In this document: positions 10,480 through 21,285 of the stretch, one piece after another
How positions within the stretch are numbered: the stretch's first letter is position 1
Layout: each line of letters opens with the position of its first letter
Assembly (NCBI GenBank): GCA_022478985.1
Contig: JAKSZP010005613.1
Location: 1-64,000, forward strand
Direction: 5' to 3'
DNA: 64,000 nt
Origin: Massospora cicadina
Taxonomy: Eukaryota; Entomophthoromycota; Entomophthoromycetes; Entomophthorales; Entomophthoraceae
Notes under the pieces: model-generated
Told to the model about the DNA's origin: nothing
Databases searched by the model: none
The model's input: the letters and a program-made list of their open reading frames with translations, nothing else
Position numbers and translations under genes: made by a program

Positions 10480-10890
10480 TGTACATACTGTGACATCTTT
10501 GTAGCGAAAAGTTCGAGTTTGTACTATAATAGATACAGGCGCCCCAATTAACATAGCTTCTACTAAGTTTATGGTAAAATTGATGTTAAAGCCTGAAGTG
10601 GAACGTCGAATGGTGTACAGGACTACTGGGGTGGAAAGCATGGTCTCTGAGGGAGCGTACAGCGCACTACCTTTGCAGTTTGGGTCCATTGTCATTGTAG
10701 CTCCTGTGATAGAGCTACCCAACAATAACTACAACCTACTGATTAAAACTGCTTTCCTGCGACACTTTGGAGCTGTCATGGAGACCTTTGAAATTCTGGG
10801 GCAACAGATGTCAATTTACTTTAACTCTAGAATATTGCCAAAGGATCCAGCACACATGAGCCATATGATCTTTCATATAGTGATGGGGTG
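10480..10890 (+). pseudogene. pol: E0 aspartic protease
   Basis: The active-site motif IIDTGAPINI starts near 10526, with the catalytic Asp codon at 10532, followed in frame to 10891 by the flap and the second half (LPNNNYNLLIKTAFLRHFG). This is a retropepsin of the Ty3/gypsy type. Its active-site residues are intact, but frameshifts lie just upstream and downstream. Confidence 0.85.
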
Positions 10891-10969
10891 ATTCTGGTTT
10901 GCTACCATTGACTAAAAAGCAATACTCGACTCTTCCCCAGCAGATATACAAATATCAAGGGCTACCTCT

Positions 10970-11240
10970 CCGAGATGCTGGGCCTATATATATTCCTTCC
11001 GGACACCAAGTTATAGTGAACACTGAGTTAGGAGTGGAAGTGCCAGATGAGCTCTATGGGAGGTCTTTGTGCCCTATCAGCAAATGTGGCTTGAGCCTCA
11101 TGTGGCTCTAGGTATTATACTCCTAGGCCATAAGGAGATCAAGGCTTTGTTAGAGAATCTCCAGAATGAACCAATGCAAATTTGCTGGCATCAAATATTG
11201 ACTTATTTACACTTGACCTCAGTTGAGGAGGTCCTTCAGA
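10970..11240 (+). pseudogene. E0 dUTPase-like domain between protease and RT
   Basis: Two frames (10899-11111 and 11069-11290) read IPSGHQVIVNTELGVEVP then LYG, and after a frameshift PHVALGIILLGHKEIKALL followed by LENL. The order matches the trimeric dUTPase fold: IPPG..xVxTGLxxxIPxxxYG, then a G-I-I...RGxxxVxLxN strand pair, then an I-x-x..I..xxP strand. The catalytic Asp of motif 3 and the RSGLA loop are absent, so enzymatic activity is unlikely even before decay. The domain recurs in E1, E2, B1, B2, D1 and D2. Confidence 0.65.
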
Positions 11241-11399
11241 TTCCCGAGTTTGGGATACTGGGTGAATTTGGTTTAACTGTTGTGTCATAGCCTGGCATAA
11301 TGACAGTGGTACCACAGATCATTTTGAATAGGTTAATTAGAATAAAAAGACCAAATGATAGCTTTTTTTCAAAAGTATAAGGAGATTTTACCGTTGATG

Positions 11400-12280
11400 A
11401 CCACAATTTAGGGTGTGCTCAGGGGGTAGTACATTGATTGGACACTGGGATCATCCTCCCATCAGATCTTGGCCAATCCGCCAATTGAGGGCAGCTGAAG
11501 AAGTTGTCACTGAGGAAATTGATAAGTTGCTGGAGCAAGGGATGCTCAAACCATCCAAGAGTCAATGGGCTTCGCCTATTCTGATTGTTAAAAAGAAGGA
11601 TGGTACCAACTGAGTGGTGATAGACTACCAGAAGTGTAACAGTATTACTAAATAATACTCAAATCCCTTGCCTCAGATCAACGATGCGTTGGATTAGTTA
11701 GGAGGAGCTTGCTACTTCTTGGCAATAGATCTAATATTGGGTTACTGAAAATCGAGTTGCCCACAGTGGAACAGGAGAAATGCGCCATAATCACATCCAA
11801 AAGGCTTTTCCAACTGACCTGTATGCCTTAAGGGCTATGTAACGCCCCAGCTACGTTTCAACGAGCCATGAACACTATCTTCGGTGACCTGAAGTTGTCA
11901 TGTGTCCTTGTATACCTCAAAGTATTAATTTTCTCCCAACCCTTTTTCTGAGAACCTTGACCATCTAGAAGCAGTATTCTGCTGGCTCACCGAGGCGAAC
12001 ATCAAGATTAAACCTCATAAATGTAACTTCTTCACGTACCATTTGGAATACCTGGGGTTTTTGGTAGACTCTAAGCAGCTGAAACCACAGCTGGCAAAGG
12101 TTGAGGCCATCCAAAAAATGACTACACCAAAATTAAATGCTACATATAGATACTTTTTGGGAATGGTCAGCTACTACTGGCGCTTCATCCCTAGCTTCAG
12201 ATGTTTTGGGGGGCTGCTATTTGAGTTGTTAAAAAAGGATGTCATGTTTGAAATGACAGAATGCCGTCAATGCTCCTTTG
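11400..12280 (+). pseudogene. pol: E0 reverse transcriptase
   Basis: Begins with RPIRQLRAAEEVVTEEIDKL and SPILIVKKKDG (11413-11613), then a Tyr-rich palm region with stops. The YxDD site has become YLKV (11913-11924), so both catalytic Asp residues are lost. The thumb follows as MEYLGFLVDS (12043) and FLGMVSYYWRFIPSF. It is dead by stops and by the lost active site. Confidence 0.9.
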
Positions 12281-12720
12281 ACACACTTCAGATGGCGCTG
12301 ATCAGTGCGCTGATGCTACGCTATTCAAATTCTGATAAAGAGTTCATTATCCATACAGATGCATCCCTTTCCGCTGTTGGGGTGGTCCTCTCCCAAAAAG
12401 ATGATGAGTGGGAAGAGCATACTGTTGCATACTGCAGATAAAGCCTGAACTACCATGAGTGTAATTATAACATGACCAAGTGGGAGTGCTTAGCGGTAAT
12501 CTATGCATATAAGCAATTTAGGTATGTTTTCATAGTGTAAAGTTCAAAGTCATAATGGATCACAAATTGCTACGCTGGTTACAGAACCTAAAGGATCCTG
12601 AAAAGCGTCTCGCCCAATGGGCCCTCAAACTGCAGGTGTATGACTTTGAGATCCTCCACTGACTGGGAGCAAAACATCAGATTGGTGACTGCTTATCTAT
12701 ATTACCAACCATTGTCATAG
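12281..12720 (+). pseudogene. pol: E0 RNase H
   Basis: EFIIHTDASLSAVGVVLSQ (near 12342-12400) is the first strand pair with the catalytic Asp, followed by HTVAYC and, after stops, the ECLAVIYAYKQF helix. The tail keeps the residues preceding the connection to integrase. Stops and frameshifts are present from 12440 on. Confidence 0.85.
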
Positions 12721-12839
12721 CTGCAGATCTCAGCAATGTGATGTACAATAAGATTCTCAGTGGAACTACGACAACAAACTGCCCCAAGCTATAAACGCAT
12801 TAAACAAGATGCAAGAGAATACCTTCCAATGGAATTGGG

Positions 12840-13644
12840 AATTGTACAAGTGGATTTTGCGATTCTACGGTGAACTTCCTGCAGCCCTCAGCATAGCCTA
12901 GCATCATCTGGAGCGCTCACAAGACAGTCAGAAATGTGGCATGCACAAGGCGTTGGAATTGTTGCTCCCCAGTATTACTGAGAAAGCATGAACTTCGAAG
13001 TGCTTGAAACCATTTTTGTTGCCACCAGTGCCAAGTGGAAAAGCCGTTCCACCAGAAGACTTCATACTGGTTAGTGAAAACACATTTTGCTTGCCGTACA
13101 GTTTCATTTAATATCTTTGTCCATCTTCCAACGGGAGCTAACTGGTCCAAGTACATTCTGGTAGTGATCAACCACTTGACCAGGTGGGTTGAAGCGTGGG
13201 TGATAAGGGATTTGGGGCAGTCACAGTGACCAAGTTCATAATGGAATGTATTATCCAGCGACATGGTTGCCCTCAGTTCATTCTTACCAATAATGGAACC
13301 AACTTCACCTTGTACATCCTTCTAAAGTTGAACGAGCTAATGGGCATCTGCGGGTCTGATGACTCCATACTACCCTGAGTCTAATGTGATAGTTGAGCGG
13401 TCCATTGTACATTGGTGAACATACTTCAGAATCTGGTAACAGATAGACCCTCAGATTGGAGTTCCCTCCTGTCTACCGCCGTCTTCACTTATAAATAGTA
13501 GCTATAATTTCGCCATGGGGAAGAGCACCTTCCAATTATTATATGGACGACACCCTGCTCTTCCTGAATTTATCTATGTGTGTGTAGAAGATAATTGTGG
13601 AATGGTCCCCACCATTACATGATTAATTTAGCTGAAAAGTTGAT
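12840..13644 (+). pseudogene. pol: E0 integrase, truncated by E1
   Basis: Remnants of the HHCC zinc domain ([12 protein letters not shown] near 13015-13050) lead into the core (13035-13264: WSKYILVVINHLTRWVE; then [23 protein letters not shown], where Asp is replaced by Asn). The KSTFQLLYGRHPALP helix follows near 13525. The frame breaks off at 13644, exactly where the E1 LTR starts. Confidence 0.85.
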
Positions 13645-14512
13645 TGTTATATTTTTTGCATATATTCCCGGCTGGCTAGATTACCAGGAATCGCTAGGGA
13701 ATAATTCCCTAATGCGAGGTGAAATGAAAATTGGTTGATCCTGATTTTGGAGTAACTATGTTTGGGGAATTTTAGGATATTTTCCCAGTCAGATCCATTG
13801 GGGAATGATCTGGATGAATGTTTAAGATCTCTTTGGGCAGAGTTGCCAATGAAATAGGGGCTTCTGATAGTGATTAACTATCATGTGTACTGATTGAGAA
13901 CGGTTAGGTTTCATCACTGAATGATTAGGAATGTAAGTAGTAAGTTGCGAGGCGAGTGATGCTGCCTGCAACCAACAAATCAATAAGTTGGTTCATGACC
14001 TACTCTAATGGGTAACAAGTCCCATTACCTAAGCATGTCACATTCCAAATATGGTTGGTTTTCTTGGATTGAGAGGAAAATGTTAGGGACACATTTTTTG
14101 ACTCTTTCAATTTTAGGTCTCAAGGATGTCCAATGATGGAATCCTAGACAGGATGGGGAAGACCATTGCTGCTAAGATGAGGATGGGTAATTCAATGGCA
14201 ACGGCTTCCAATTCATTGAGGAGGTGCTAACTGAGAGTTGGGCTCTAAAAACCCCACTATAAAAACCCTATAGAATACTAATAAAGTATCATCATCAATA
14301 TTTATCAGGTACCAGATCAATTATCAAAGTATTATCTTAGTATACTTTAGCAGAATCCATTACAACTTCTATTTTTTTATCAAGGAAATTATCGCTGTGC
14401 GCCCTAATTAGGAAGACTCTTTAGGGTAAAAAGTAAGGATCTGAGCATGGATACAGAGAAGAAGCTAAATTGAATTGAGGATTGCTGCCAAATGTGTGTC
14501 ACAGAGAAACCG
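13645..14512 (+). repeat. LTR-A, E1 5' LTR, first part
   Basis: Starts TGTTATATTTTTTGC, a decayed TGTTGGGATTTTTGC. It aligns along its length with 14513-15639, 22916-24002 and 45059-46203. It is cut at 14512 after GAGAAACCG by E2 and resumes at 31384. TATA-like CTATAAAAA and AATAAAG lie near 14260-14285. Confidence 0.85.
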
Positions 14513-15639
14513 TGTTGGGATTTTTGCCCATATTCCCAGCTAGCTAGATTACCAGGAATCGCAAGGGGATAGTTCTCTAATGCGAGGAGAATTAGATCTT
14601 GGGTGAGCCTGACTTCAGATTAACTATGTTCAGGGGATTTTTAGGTTATTCTCCTGGTCATATCAATCAGGGATCGATCCAGATAAATGTTTAAGATCCC
14701 ATTGGGCAGAGTTGCTGATGAAAAATAGGGGCATCTGATAGTTAATTAAATATCAGGTGTACCAATTGGGCTCAGTTGGGTTTCATCATCAACTGATTGG
14801 GAATGCAAGGAGTAAGTTTTTGAGGCAAGTGATGCTGCCTGCAACTAATAAATATATCAGCTAGTTTGTGACCTGCCTTAATGGGTAACAAGTTTTATTA
14901 CCTAAGCAGGTCGCTTGCCAAGTATGGTTGGTTTGCTTGGATTGAAAGGAAAATGTTAGAAAAATATTTTCTGATTCTTTCCATTTTAGGTCTTGAGGAT
15001 GTCCAGTGATGGGATCCTAGCCAGGAAGGGGAAGACCATCTCTGCTTAAACTAGGATGGGTGATTCAATGGCAATGGCTGCCATTTCATCAAAGGAGTCA
15101 ATTGAGGGTTGGCCAACAAATCCCCCGCTATAAATTCCCTATAATTCACTTATAATAAAAAACACAACAGAGTATACAGTAGATATACTAGCTTATTAAA
15201 CTTTATCAGCTTTCATTTGCTCTATTCTTTCTCAGGGATATTATTGCTGTGCAATAATTGGGAACTCTTTAAGGAAAAGAGTAAGGAACTGAACAGAGAT
15301 CCAGAGAAGAAGTGGAATCAAATTGTGGATTGCTGCCGACTGTGTGTCAAACCAGAGAGGCCATAAATGGGAATTTAAGAGAAGATCGGGGTAAATGGTA
15401 TGAGGGAACAAATCCCTATTTTGAGAAATCAGAAGTATTTTGAGCGGAAATACTGGCCAAGCGTTGGGCCGAGATCTAGGACTTCCATTAAAATACAAAT
15501 AATAGTCATCATATTTTTATCAACTGATTATATAAACTATCATACAACGTGGATGAATTGCACAAAATGGGAACATGTGAAAGTAATATGATTATAGGGG
15601 TTATTGGCTGAAAGTAATCAAATCCTATAAATTTTTACA
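14513..15639 (+). repeat. LTR-A, E2 5' LTR
   Basis: TGTTGGGATTTTTGC to TTTTTACA, 1127 bp. TATA box TATAAATT at 15129-15136 and AATAAA at 15154-15159. The short ORF at 15241-15498 on the minus strand is a shadow. Confidence 0.9.
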
Positions 15640-15642
15640 AAG

Positions 15643-15660
15643 TGGTGCTCACTGCTGGGG
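15643..15660 (+). other. Primer-binding site of E2
   Basis: TGGTGCTCACTGCTGGGG, three bases after the LTR end. It is a variant of the window's common site. Confidence 0.8.
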
Positions 15661-15689
15661 TGTAGTTGAGTAGTAGAACTTAGAAGGAT

Positions 15690-17070
15690 GTTGATTGTTG
15701 ACAAGTTAAGAAAACTATGGATGGAGTACCCAACTTTAATCAAAATGCCCTAAACTTAAAGGATCATCAAGAATTTTCAGCCTTGGAAGAAAGAGTCGCC
15801 AAGATGGAGGAATGGATCAATAATGTTACAAGTTTTAGAAATGAGTTACTTGGAAAAGTAATATCATTAAAGAAGAAAGAAGGGGACTTAATTTGAGAAG
15901 TCTTATTCTGAAAACAGAGCATGAAGTGGATCATGTTCATATAAGAAATTTCAATGCTGATATTGAGCGACTTATCATACAAGTCAAGGGGCTAAAAACT
16001 CACAAATGCGATCATAAGCCATATGTGGTAACTGATGCCAAAGAAAGAACTCCTTATACAATGATTGGGAAATTGAATACTCCAAGAAACATGCCGCACA
16101 CCTTTAGTGGAAATTTGGAGATGACGCCCAAAATCACTCCCTAATTAAGCCAAGTAGCCAAACCTAGAGAGGCAGCTAGAGAAACCTCAGAGGAATACAA
16201 GGCAATGCTAAAAGTGCCACTTTCCATTGGGATAACGCCCCGGCGTTTTTCTGAATGTATGATATGACTATGCATAGATACAGTGATTGTCAAAAGGAAT
16301 TGATGGTGATGAATTACCTAGACACTGACTGTCAAAGCTTAGTGTTGCCCCTCCTAGAGGGGGACAGCTGGTTGAATGCGGAGGCACAGGTGGCCATTAT
16401 GAAGGAATTTGGAAGCCCGACGTGCATGTCAAAATGCAAACAAAAGTTTATGGGCATCCAGTTCCATAAAGACAAATCTTTAGCAAGCTTTGCAGATTGT
16501 TTCTACCAGAAATTGCAAATCCTGGTTGGAAAGAAGGTACTGGATGACTTCATGCCAGAATTGCATTACAAGTGACCCTCCAGCCCTATCACAAACAGAA
16601 CCAAATATTGTCTCCCTTGTTCATTTGGAAATTACTACATCTCATGTGGTAAATAATTTAGAAATCTTGGGAACAACCTTTAATGCCCCAAATAGATGTT
16701 TCAAATCCAACCAAGTATGAAATTCAAATCCCACAAAGGGGAACAAGGGTGCCAAAGAAATGAACAACCAAACCATGCCAGGGAATAAGCCTGAAAAGTT
16801 CAGATGGATTAATAAGAAAGAGAGAGTATGTTACCAGTGCGGAGGAAAGGGACATTTCACTGTAAATTGCAAGAAGATGAAGGATCAAATCAACGTGGTC
16901 CATTTGAAAGCATCTGCTGTCACAAAGGATTTAGGAAAAGGGCCTGTGGCCTAGAAGGGGAACAGTCTAGAGCTGTGGATAAGCCTGTTCCTCCTGATAT
17001 TATGCATGAGGAAATTGACATTGGTGATCTGTTTGTGGATGAAGACGTACAGGATCAACTGTATTAAGTG
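15690..17070 (+). pseudogene. gag: E2 Gag with zinc knuckle
   Basis: The N-terminal part is charged and heptad-like (frame 15893-16144 and flanks). The capsid-like region is in frame 16255-16575 (LLEGDSWLNAEAQVAIM, then FADCFYQKLQILVGKKVL). The knuckle CYQCGGKGHFTVNC is at 16829-16870, within frame 16760-16954. The Gag sequence is unlike that of family B or D. Frameshifts separate the parts. The E1 copy has the same layout. Confidence 0.85.
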
Positions 17071-17269
17071 GTCAATTTGGGCGTGAACGCAGTAACAAGA
17101 TCAGGGGTGAAGGGAATCAACCCTGAGATAATTAAGGACGCTGCCCGGCCATACACCTGACAACAAGCAGACAAAAATGAGACACAGATAATTACAATGA
17201 ATTGACCAAAGTTCCATTAGATGAGGCAAACCTGTCAATCCACTTCAGCATGATCAAGGAATCATTCCC

Positions 17270-17720
17270 TGTGCTTACTTGCGCAAAATAATTCACACCC
17301 TTGATTTGGCTAATAATGCCACTATACACTCAGTAAACACTATCTTACAATACTCTGAGTATATGTTTATAGATATATACGTGAATCTAGTATGGGTGAG
17401 GGCGATTGTTAACAGCGGAGCGCCCATTAACATTATCTTAACCAAGATGTTGAAGAGGATGAAGATCTCGCCTGATTTGGACTACAAGAAGGAGTATGGG
17501 ACAGCTGAGCCAAATACCACCATCTCATGTGGAGCGTATAGCGTGTTGCCACTTCAATTTTGATCCTTGGTGATATCTGCGCCAGCAATATTTTTGGACA
17601 ACCAAAACTATGACATTATGAACGGGACAGAATTTCTATGGAATTACGGAGTTAAATGTAACTTTGAGGATAATACGTTGACCATATTGGGTCAGACGTT
17701 GCCATTTGGTCTATCAGAAT
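17270..17720 (+). pseudogene. pol: E2 aspartic protease
   Basis: Frame 17279-17563 contains RAIVNSGAPINIILTK. The catalytic Asp of DSGA is replaced by Asn (codon at 17411), and the E1 copy still has Asp here. The rest of the fold follows in other frames to about 17700. Confidence 0.8.
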
Positions 17721-17825
17721 AATGGGGAAGCTCCACTGAGTACGAGAAATAACTTCATAAACTTGATATACAATGACAGCATTGTCCCAATTTGATACCA
17801 ATTACTTGGCTGGAAGTGACAAGAA

Positions 17826-18140
17826 ATGCCGGCAGAAAACATAGAAAATTGGGAAATTCCACTGAGAATAAAGAATGAGAAAACCATACCGCCGGGATCA
17901 CAGATGGTAGTTGACACAGGGTTGACATTAGAGATACTGGAGCTGTTGTATGGGGAGGTAGGAAGCCCCTGGAAGAAATCCAGAGAAGAGCCTTGGGTGG
18001 CTCCTGGAATAATAATGCAGGGCCATAGAGGAATTCGAGTTATCCTAGAGAATTTAAGTGAAACTACAATGAAGATCAAGAAGAATCAAATCATCACGTT
18101 TGTTCATCTAATCCCAATGGCCGGACTGAGGAAATTCCAT
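17826..18140 (+). pseudogene. E2 dUTPase-like domain
   Basis: This is the clearest copy of the domain. The single frame 17826-18149 reads TIPPGSQMVVDTGLTLEI, then LYGEV, then APGIIMQGHRGIRVILENL and KIKKNQIITFVHLIP. The spacing of these strands is that of trimeric dUTPases. The motif 3 Asp and the Ser of the RSGLA loop are missing. I infer a structural or degenerate role. The position between protease and RT differs from non-primate lentiviruses, where dUTPase lies between RNase H and integrase. Confidence 0.75.
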
Positions 18141-18339
18141 AATATTTAGAAATTCAATGAGATGGGATTTATCAGCTGGGGTAACCTTGAGTATCAACCT
18201 ATTGGTCAAATAAGAGCAACTTGCTGATCTGTTGGAGGGCCAGCAAGAGGAGGTGCTCAAATTGTTCAAAAAGTAATGGGAAGTAATCACCCAGGACAAC
18301 CATGATTTTTAATGTGCAAGAGATGTGATACACAAGATT

Positions 18340-19250
18340 GATACTGGGGAAAAATTAATGATCAAGATGAGACTGATCTGACAGTTGAAGGTGGCTGAAG
18401 TGGTAGTGGAGGAAGAAATCAGCAAACTAGTGAAGCATGGGCTTCTAGTTCCATTGTCAGGTCCCTGGGAAATTCCAATTCTTATTGTGAAAGAAAAAGG
18501 ATGGCTCTAATCGTGTAAAGATCAGCTACCAGAAGCTGAATAATATTACAAAGAAGGATTCATACCCCTACCAATAATTGATGATGCACTAGATCAATTG
18601 GGAGAAGTGAAGTATTTTTCTGCAATGGATCCAATATCAGGATATTGGCAAATCGATTTTCCAAGAGAAGACCAAGAAAAATGTGCTATTATCACTGCGC
18701 AGGAGCTATACCAACTGATGTGGATGCCCTAGGGTCTGTGCAATGCGCCGGCAATATTCCAAAGGGCCATGGAAGCTATAGTAAATTACTTGAAGATGTC
18801 ATGCATTCTGGTGTACTTAGACGATATCAATGTGTTTGGTAGGACATTTACTGACCATTTGCACTACTTGGAGGAAGTGTCAACAGACTATATGCGGACA
18901 ACCTGAAGATTAGGCCAAGGAAGTGTCACTTCTTCAAGAAAGAGTTAAAATACTTGGGATTCATGATCAACTCTAGTGTTCTGAAGCCGCAAGCCCATAA
19001 GGTCGAAGCCATAGAACAAATGGCTGTGCCAAAGAGTGTACAAGATATCCAAGTGTTCCTTGGAATGGTCGGATACTATAGAAGATTTATTCAGGACTTT
19101 GCTAGTTTTTTTTTTTTTAGTACTAGATGGTCCCCAGGACTTTGCTAGTTTTGATGAGCCCTTGTTCATCTGTTTAAGAAAACAAAGAAATAATCCATTT
19201 GGAATGAAGAAGCACAGATATTCTTTAATGAGTTAAATCAGTACTTGATA
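18340..19250 (+). pseudogene. pol: E2 reverse transcriptase
   Basis: Starts with a VAEVVVEEEISKLVKHGLL segment and an ILIVK block. The palm keeps YFSAMDPISGYWQID and an intact YLDD (18814-18825). A TAG stop interrupts MPxGLCNAP (near 18730), and the E1 copy has the same stop. The thumb reads LGFMINSSVLKPQ and FLGMVGYYRRFIQDF. A 17-bp duplication with a poly-T filler interrupts it at 19093-19152. Confidence 0.9.
19093..19152 (+). repeat. 17-bp direct repeat flanking a poly-T insertion
   Basis: AGGACTTTGCTAGTTTT occurs at 19093-19109 and again at 19136-19152, with a 26-bp T-rich filler between. The E1 copy has only one repeat and no filler (near 35104). It looks like a small insertion with target-site duplication or a repair event. 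Confidence 0.75.
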
Positions 19251-19259
19251 GATTCTTAA

Positions 19260-19654
19260 ATTTTAAAATATTCGAATTTTGATCAAGAATTCATTATACA
19301 AAATGATGCTTTGTTAATGGAGATCAACGCCATGTTGTGCCAAGTAAATGAGCTTAGTGATGAACATCCAGTGGCATATGTGAGCCGTACACTCTCAGCC
19401 ACTGAGAGAAACTACATTGTAACTGATCTTAAATGCCTTGTGGTCATTTATGCCTGTAAAAGGTTTCAGGTGTACATCCACGGAATGCACTTCAAAGTGG
19501 TGACAGACCACTCCTTTTGAGTTGGATCCACAATTTGAGAGAACCAGAAGTACAACTGGCCTAATGGGCACTGAAGTTACAGGCTTACAATTATGAGATT
19601 GTTCACTGAGCGGGGGCTTCTCATCAGAATGCAGATGGATTATCGTAGTTAAAA
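19260..19654 (+). pseudogene. pol: E2 RNase H
   Basis: The segment after 19270 reads as the RNase H start with the catalytic Asp in QNDALLMEINAML. Frame 19311-19520 gives HPVAYVSRTLSATERNY and CLVVIYACKRFQVY, then VVTDHS. After a frameshift the tail contains a TGA in the VHxAGASHQ motif, also present in E1. Confidence 0.85.
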
Positions 19655-20870
19655 ATGGCCCAGATGGTATACCAGCAGGCAGATGTGTTATTCCAGAGAA
19701 TGGTTGATGGAGAAATCAGGAACGAGCCCCAAGAAATCCAAGGTGCTCTTCAAAAAGTGATGGAAAACACTGAGACCATAGATGGACAAGTGTTTAAGAT
19801 AATTAACAGGAAGCAATTACTATTCTCAAAGCCGTTGGAAAGAGCAGCTATCATTCAAGCTGTTCATAAGGTTTTTGGGCATGGAGGCCCGAGAAAAATG
19901 ATTGACCATATTTTCCAGTACTACTGGGAGTCAATCAGCTATGACGTCGCCAACTATCTAGCTTGTTGTGTGGAGTGCCAGCTGCACAAGCCACATAAGA
20001 ATACAACTGGATTTTTACTGGTCCGCCCTGGATTTGCCTGGCATACAGCGTCCATTGATGTGATGAGACCGCTGATGATGAGCACAGGGGGAGTCAAGTA
20101 CATAGTAGTTTCAATCGATCATCTGATGAGATGGGTTGAGATGAAGGCCTAGGCTAAAGTGGATGCTACCAGCACTGCAAAGTTAATCCTGAATCTTTAG
20201 TATACTGACATGGATTCCCGCAGGTCCTGCTTAGCAACGATGGGACAAACTTCACATCTCATGTAATCATGCAGTTAAATGAGATAATGGGGATCCAAGG
20301 AGTTGTGTCTGTACCCTACCAGCTGGAGACAAATGGACTGGTAGAACGAGTTAATGGGTTGCTGGCCTAGACGCTGAGGAAGCTGGTCGCAGGAAGAACT
20401 TCTGCGTGGGGAACATACCTGAGTTTGGTGACATTTGCCTTTGATATCAATCATCATACAGTGATGAGAAAAATGCCATTTGAGTTGCTATAAGGGAGGA
20501 AGGCCGCGTTGCTGCCAATTTTATCTTTGGTATGGAACCAACGTTGGGGAAGATTGCCAAGCAGTACCTGAACCAATTGACAAATATCTTAATTAAAATG
20601 CAATTGCAAGCATTTGATACTACATTGAAGAAAAGGATATGAGCGAAAATGACAGATGATAAGAACTGACCAGCCATATCAGAATATCAAAATAGGCGAA
20701 AGATTTGTCTACTGCAATATGCATGTTTTTGGGAGAAGAAAAAACTGGATGCATTGTGGTCAGGTCCGTTTGAGATTATCACCAAGATGGTGACAAACGA
20801 CTAAGCCATCAAGAACCTCTTGGATAGAAGGGTAGTAAATTGATTCCATGCTAAGTATTTGAAGTAATGA
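19655..20870 (+). pseudogene. pol: E2 integrase
   Basis: Frame 19655-20152 spans the HHCC zinc domain (VFGHGG...YLACCVECQLHK) and the start of the core (SIDVMRPL, STGGVKYIVVSIDHLMRW). The second catalytic Asp is retained in SNDGTNFTSH near 20235 and the Glu in LVERVNGLL near 20340. The C-terminal SH3-like part (LWSGPFEIITKM near 20755) follows. Stops lie at 20150 and later. There is no chromodomain. Confidence 0.9.
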
Positions 20871-21285
20871 ATCGATGAAAAAATAACAAAAAAGAGTTCT
20901 TGAAGGGACGCTGAACCATTAAGTTGGTTATGTCCTAATGATTAGGTCAAGTCCAAAAAAAGGACCTCTGAACCATAGAAAACTCATAGATCTAATAATA
21001 CCTAGGATTCAGTTTAGGGGAATAAAATAAAAAAAATGGACCTCTAAACTGAAACAAGGTCAAGTTCTATAAAAAAAATAAAAGATTGATAAAGATATTG
21101 GGAAAAAAGATTATAAAGCCCCATAGAAAAAACCAATATATTTTTAGTTTTTTTATTCTTTATTGATTATCCTAGATTTAGGGATGATTCTGCCTATGTC
21201 GCCTCTTGGGGAGGGAGGATAGATTGCAGTAGGAGTAAAGAAACCATCAAAATTTATGTGATATCAATGCTAGCAAGGGTTAAAC
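20871..21285 (+). repeat. Linker with degenerate direct repeats, family A (E2 copy)
   Basis: Between integrase and the end of the antisense ORF. Units beginning GGAC(C/G)(T/C)CTGAAC recur about every 55-70 bp (near 20906, 20960 and 21038). An A-rich stretch follows, then a block conserved with E1 that contains ATTCTGCCTATGTCGCCTCT (near 21190). No coding frame is seen. Confidence 0.6.

Larger units (their letters stand above)
4473..13644 (+). mobile_element. Ty3/gypsy element E0 (B-like pol, LTR-G), 3'-truncated
   Basis: The 5' LTR (4473-5013 plus 6523-6538) is followed by a primer-binding site, gag, protease, dUTPase-like domain, RT, RNase H and part of integrase. Integrase stops abruptly at 13644, where the LTR of E1 begins, so the 3' LTR is missing. 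Two small elements, H and J, are inserted. Frameshifts and stops are spread through pol, and the RT catalytic motif is lost, so it is a dead copy. Confidence 0.85.
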
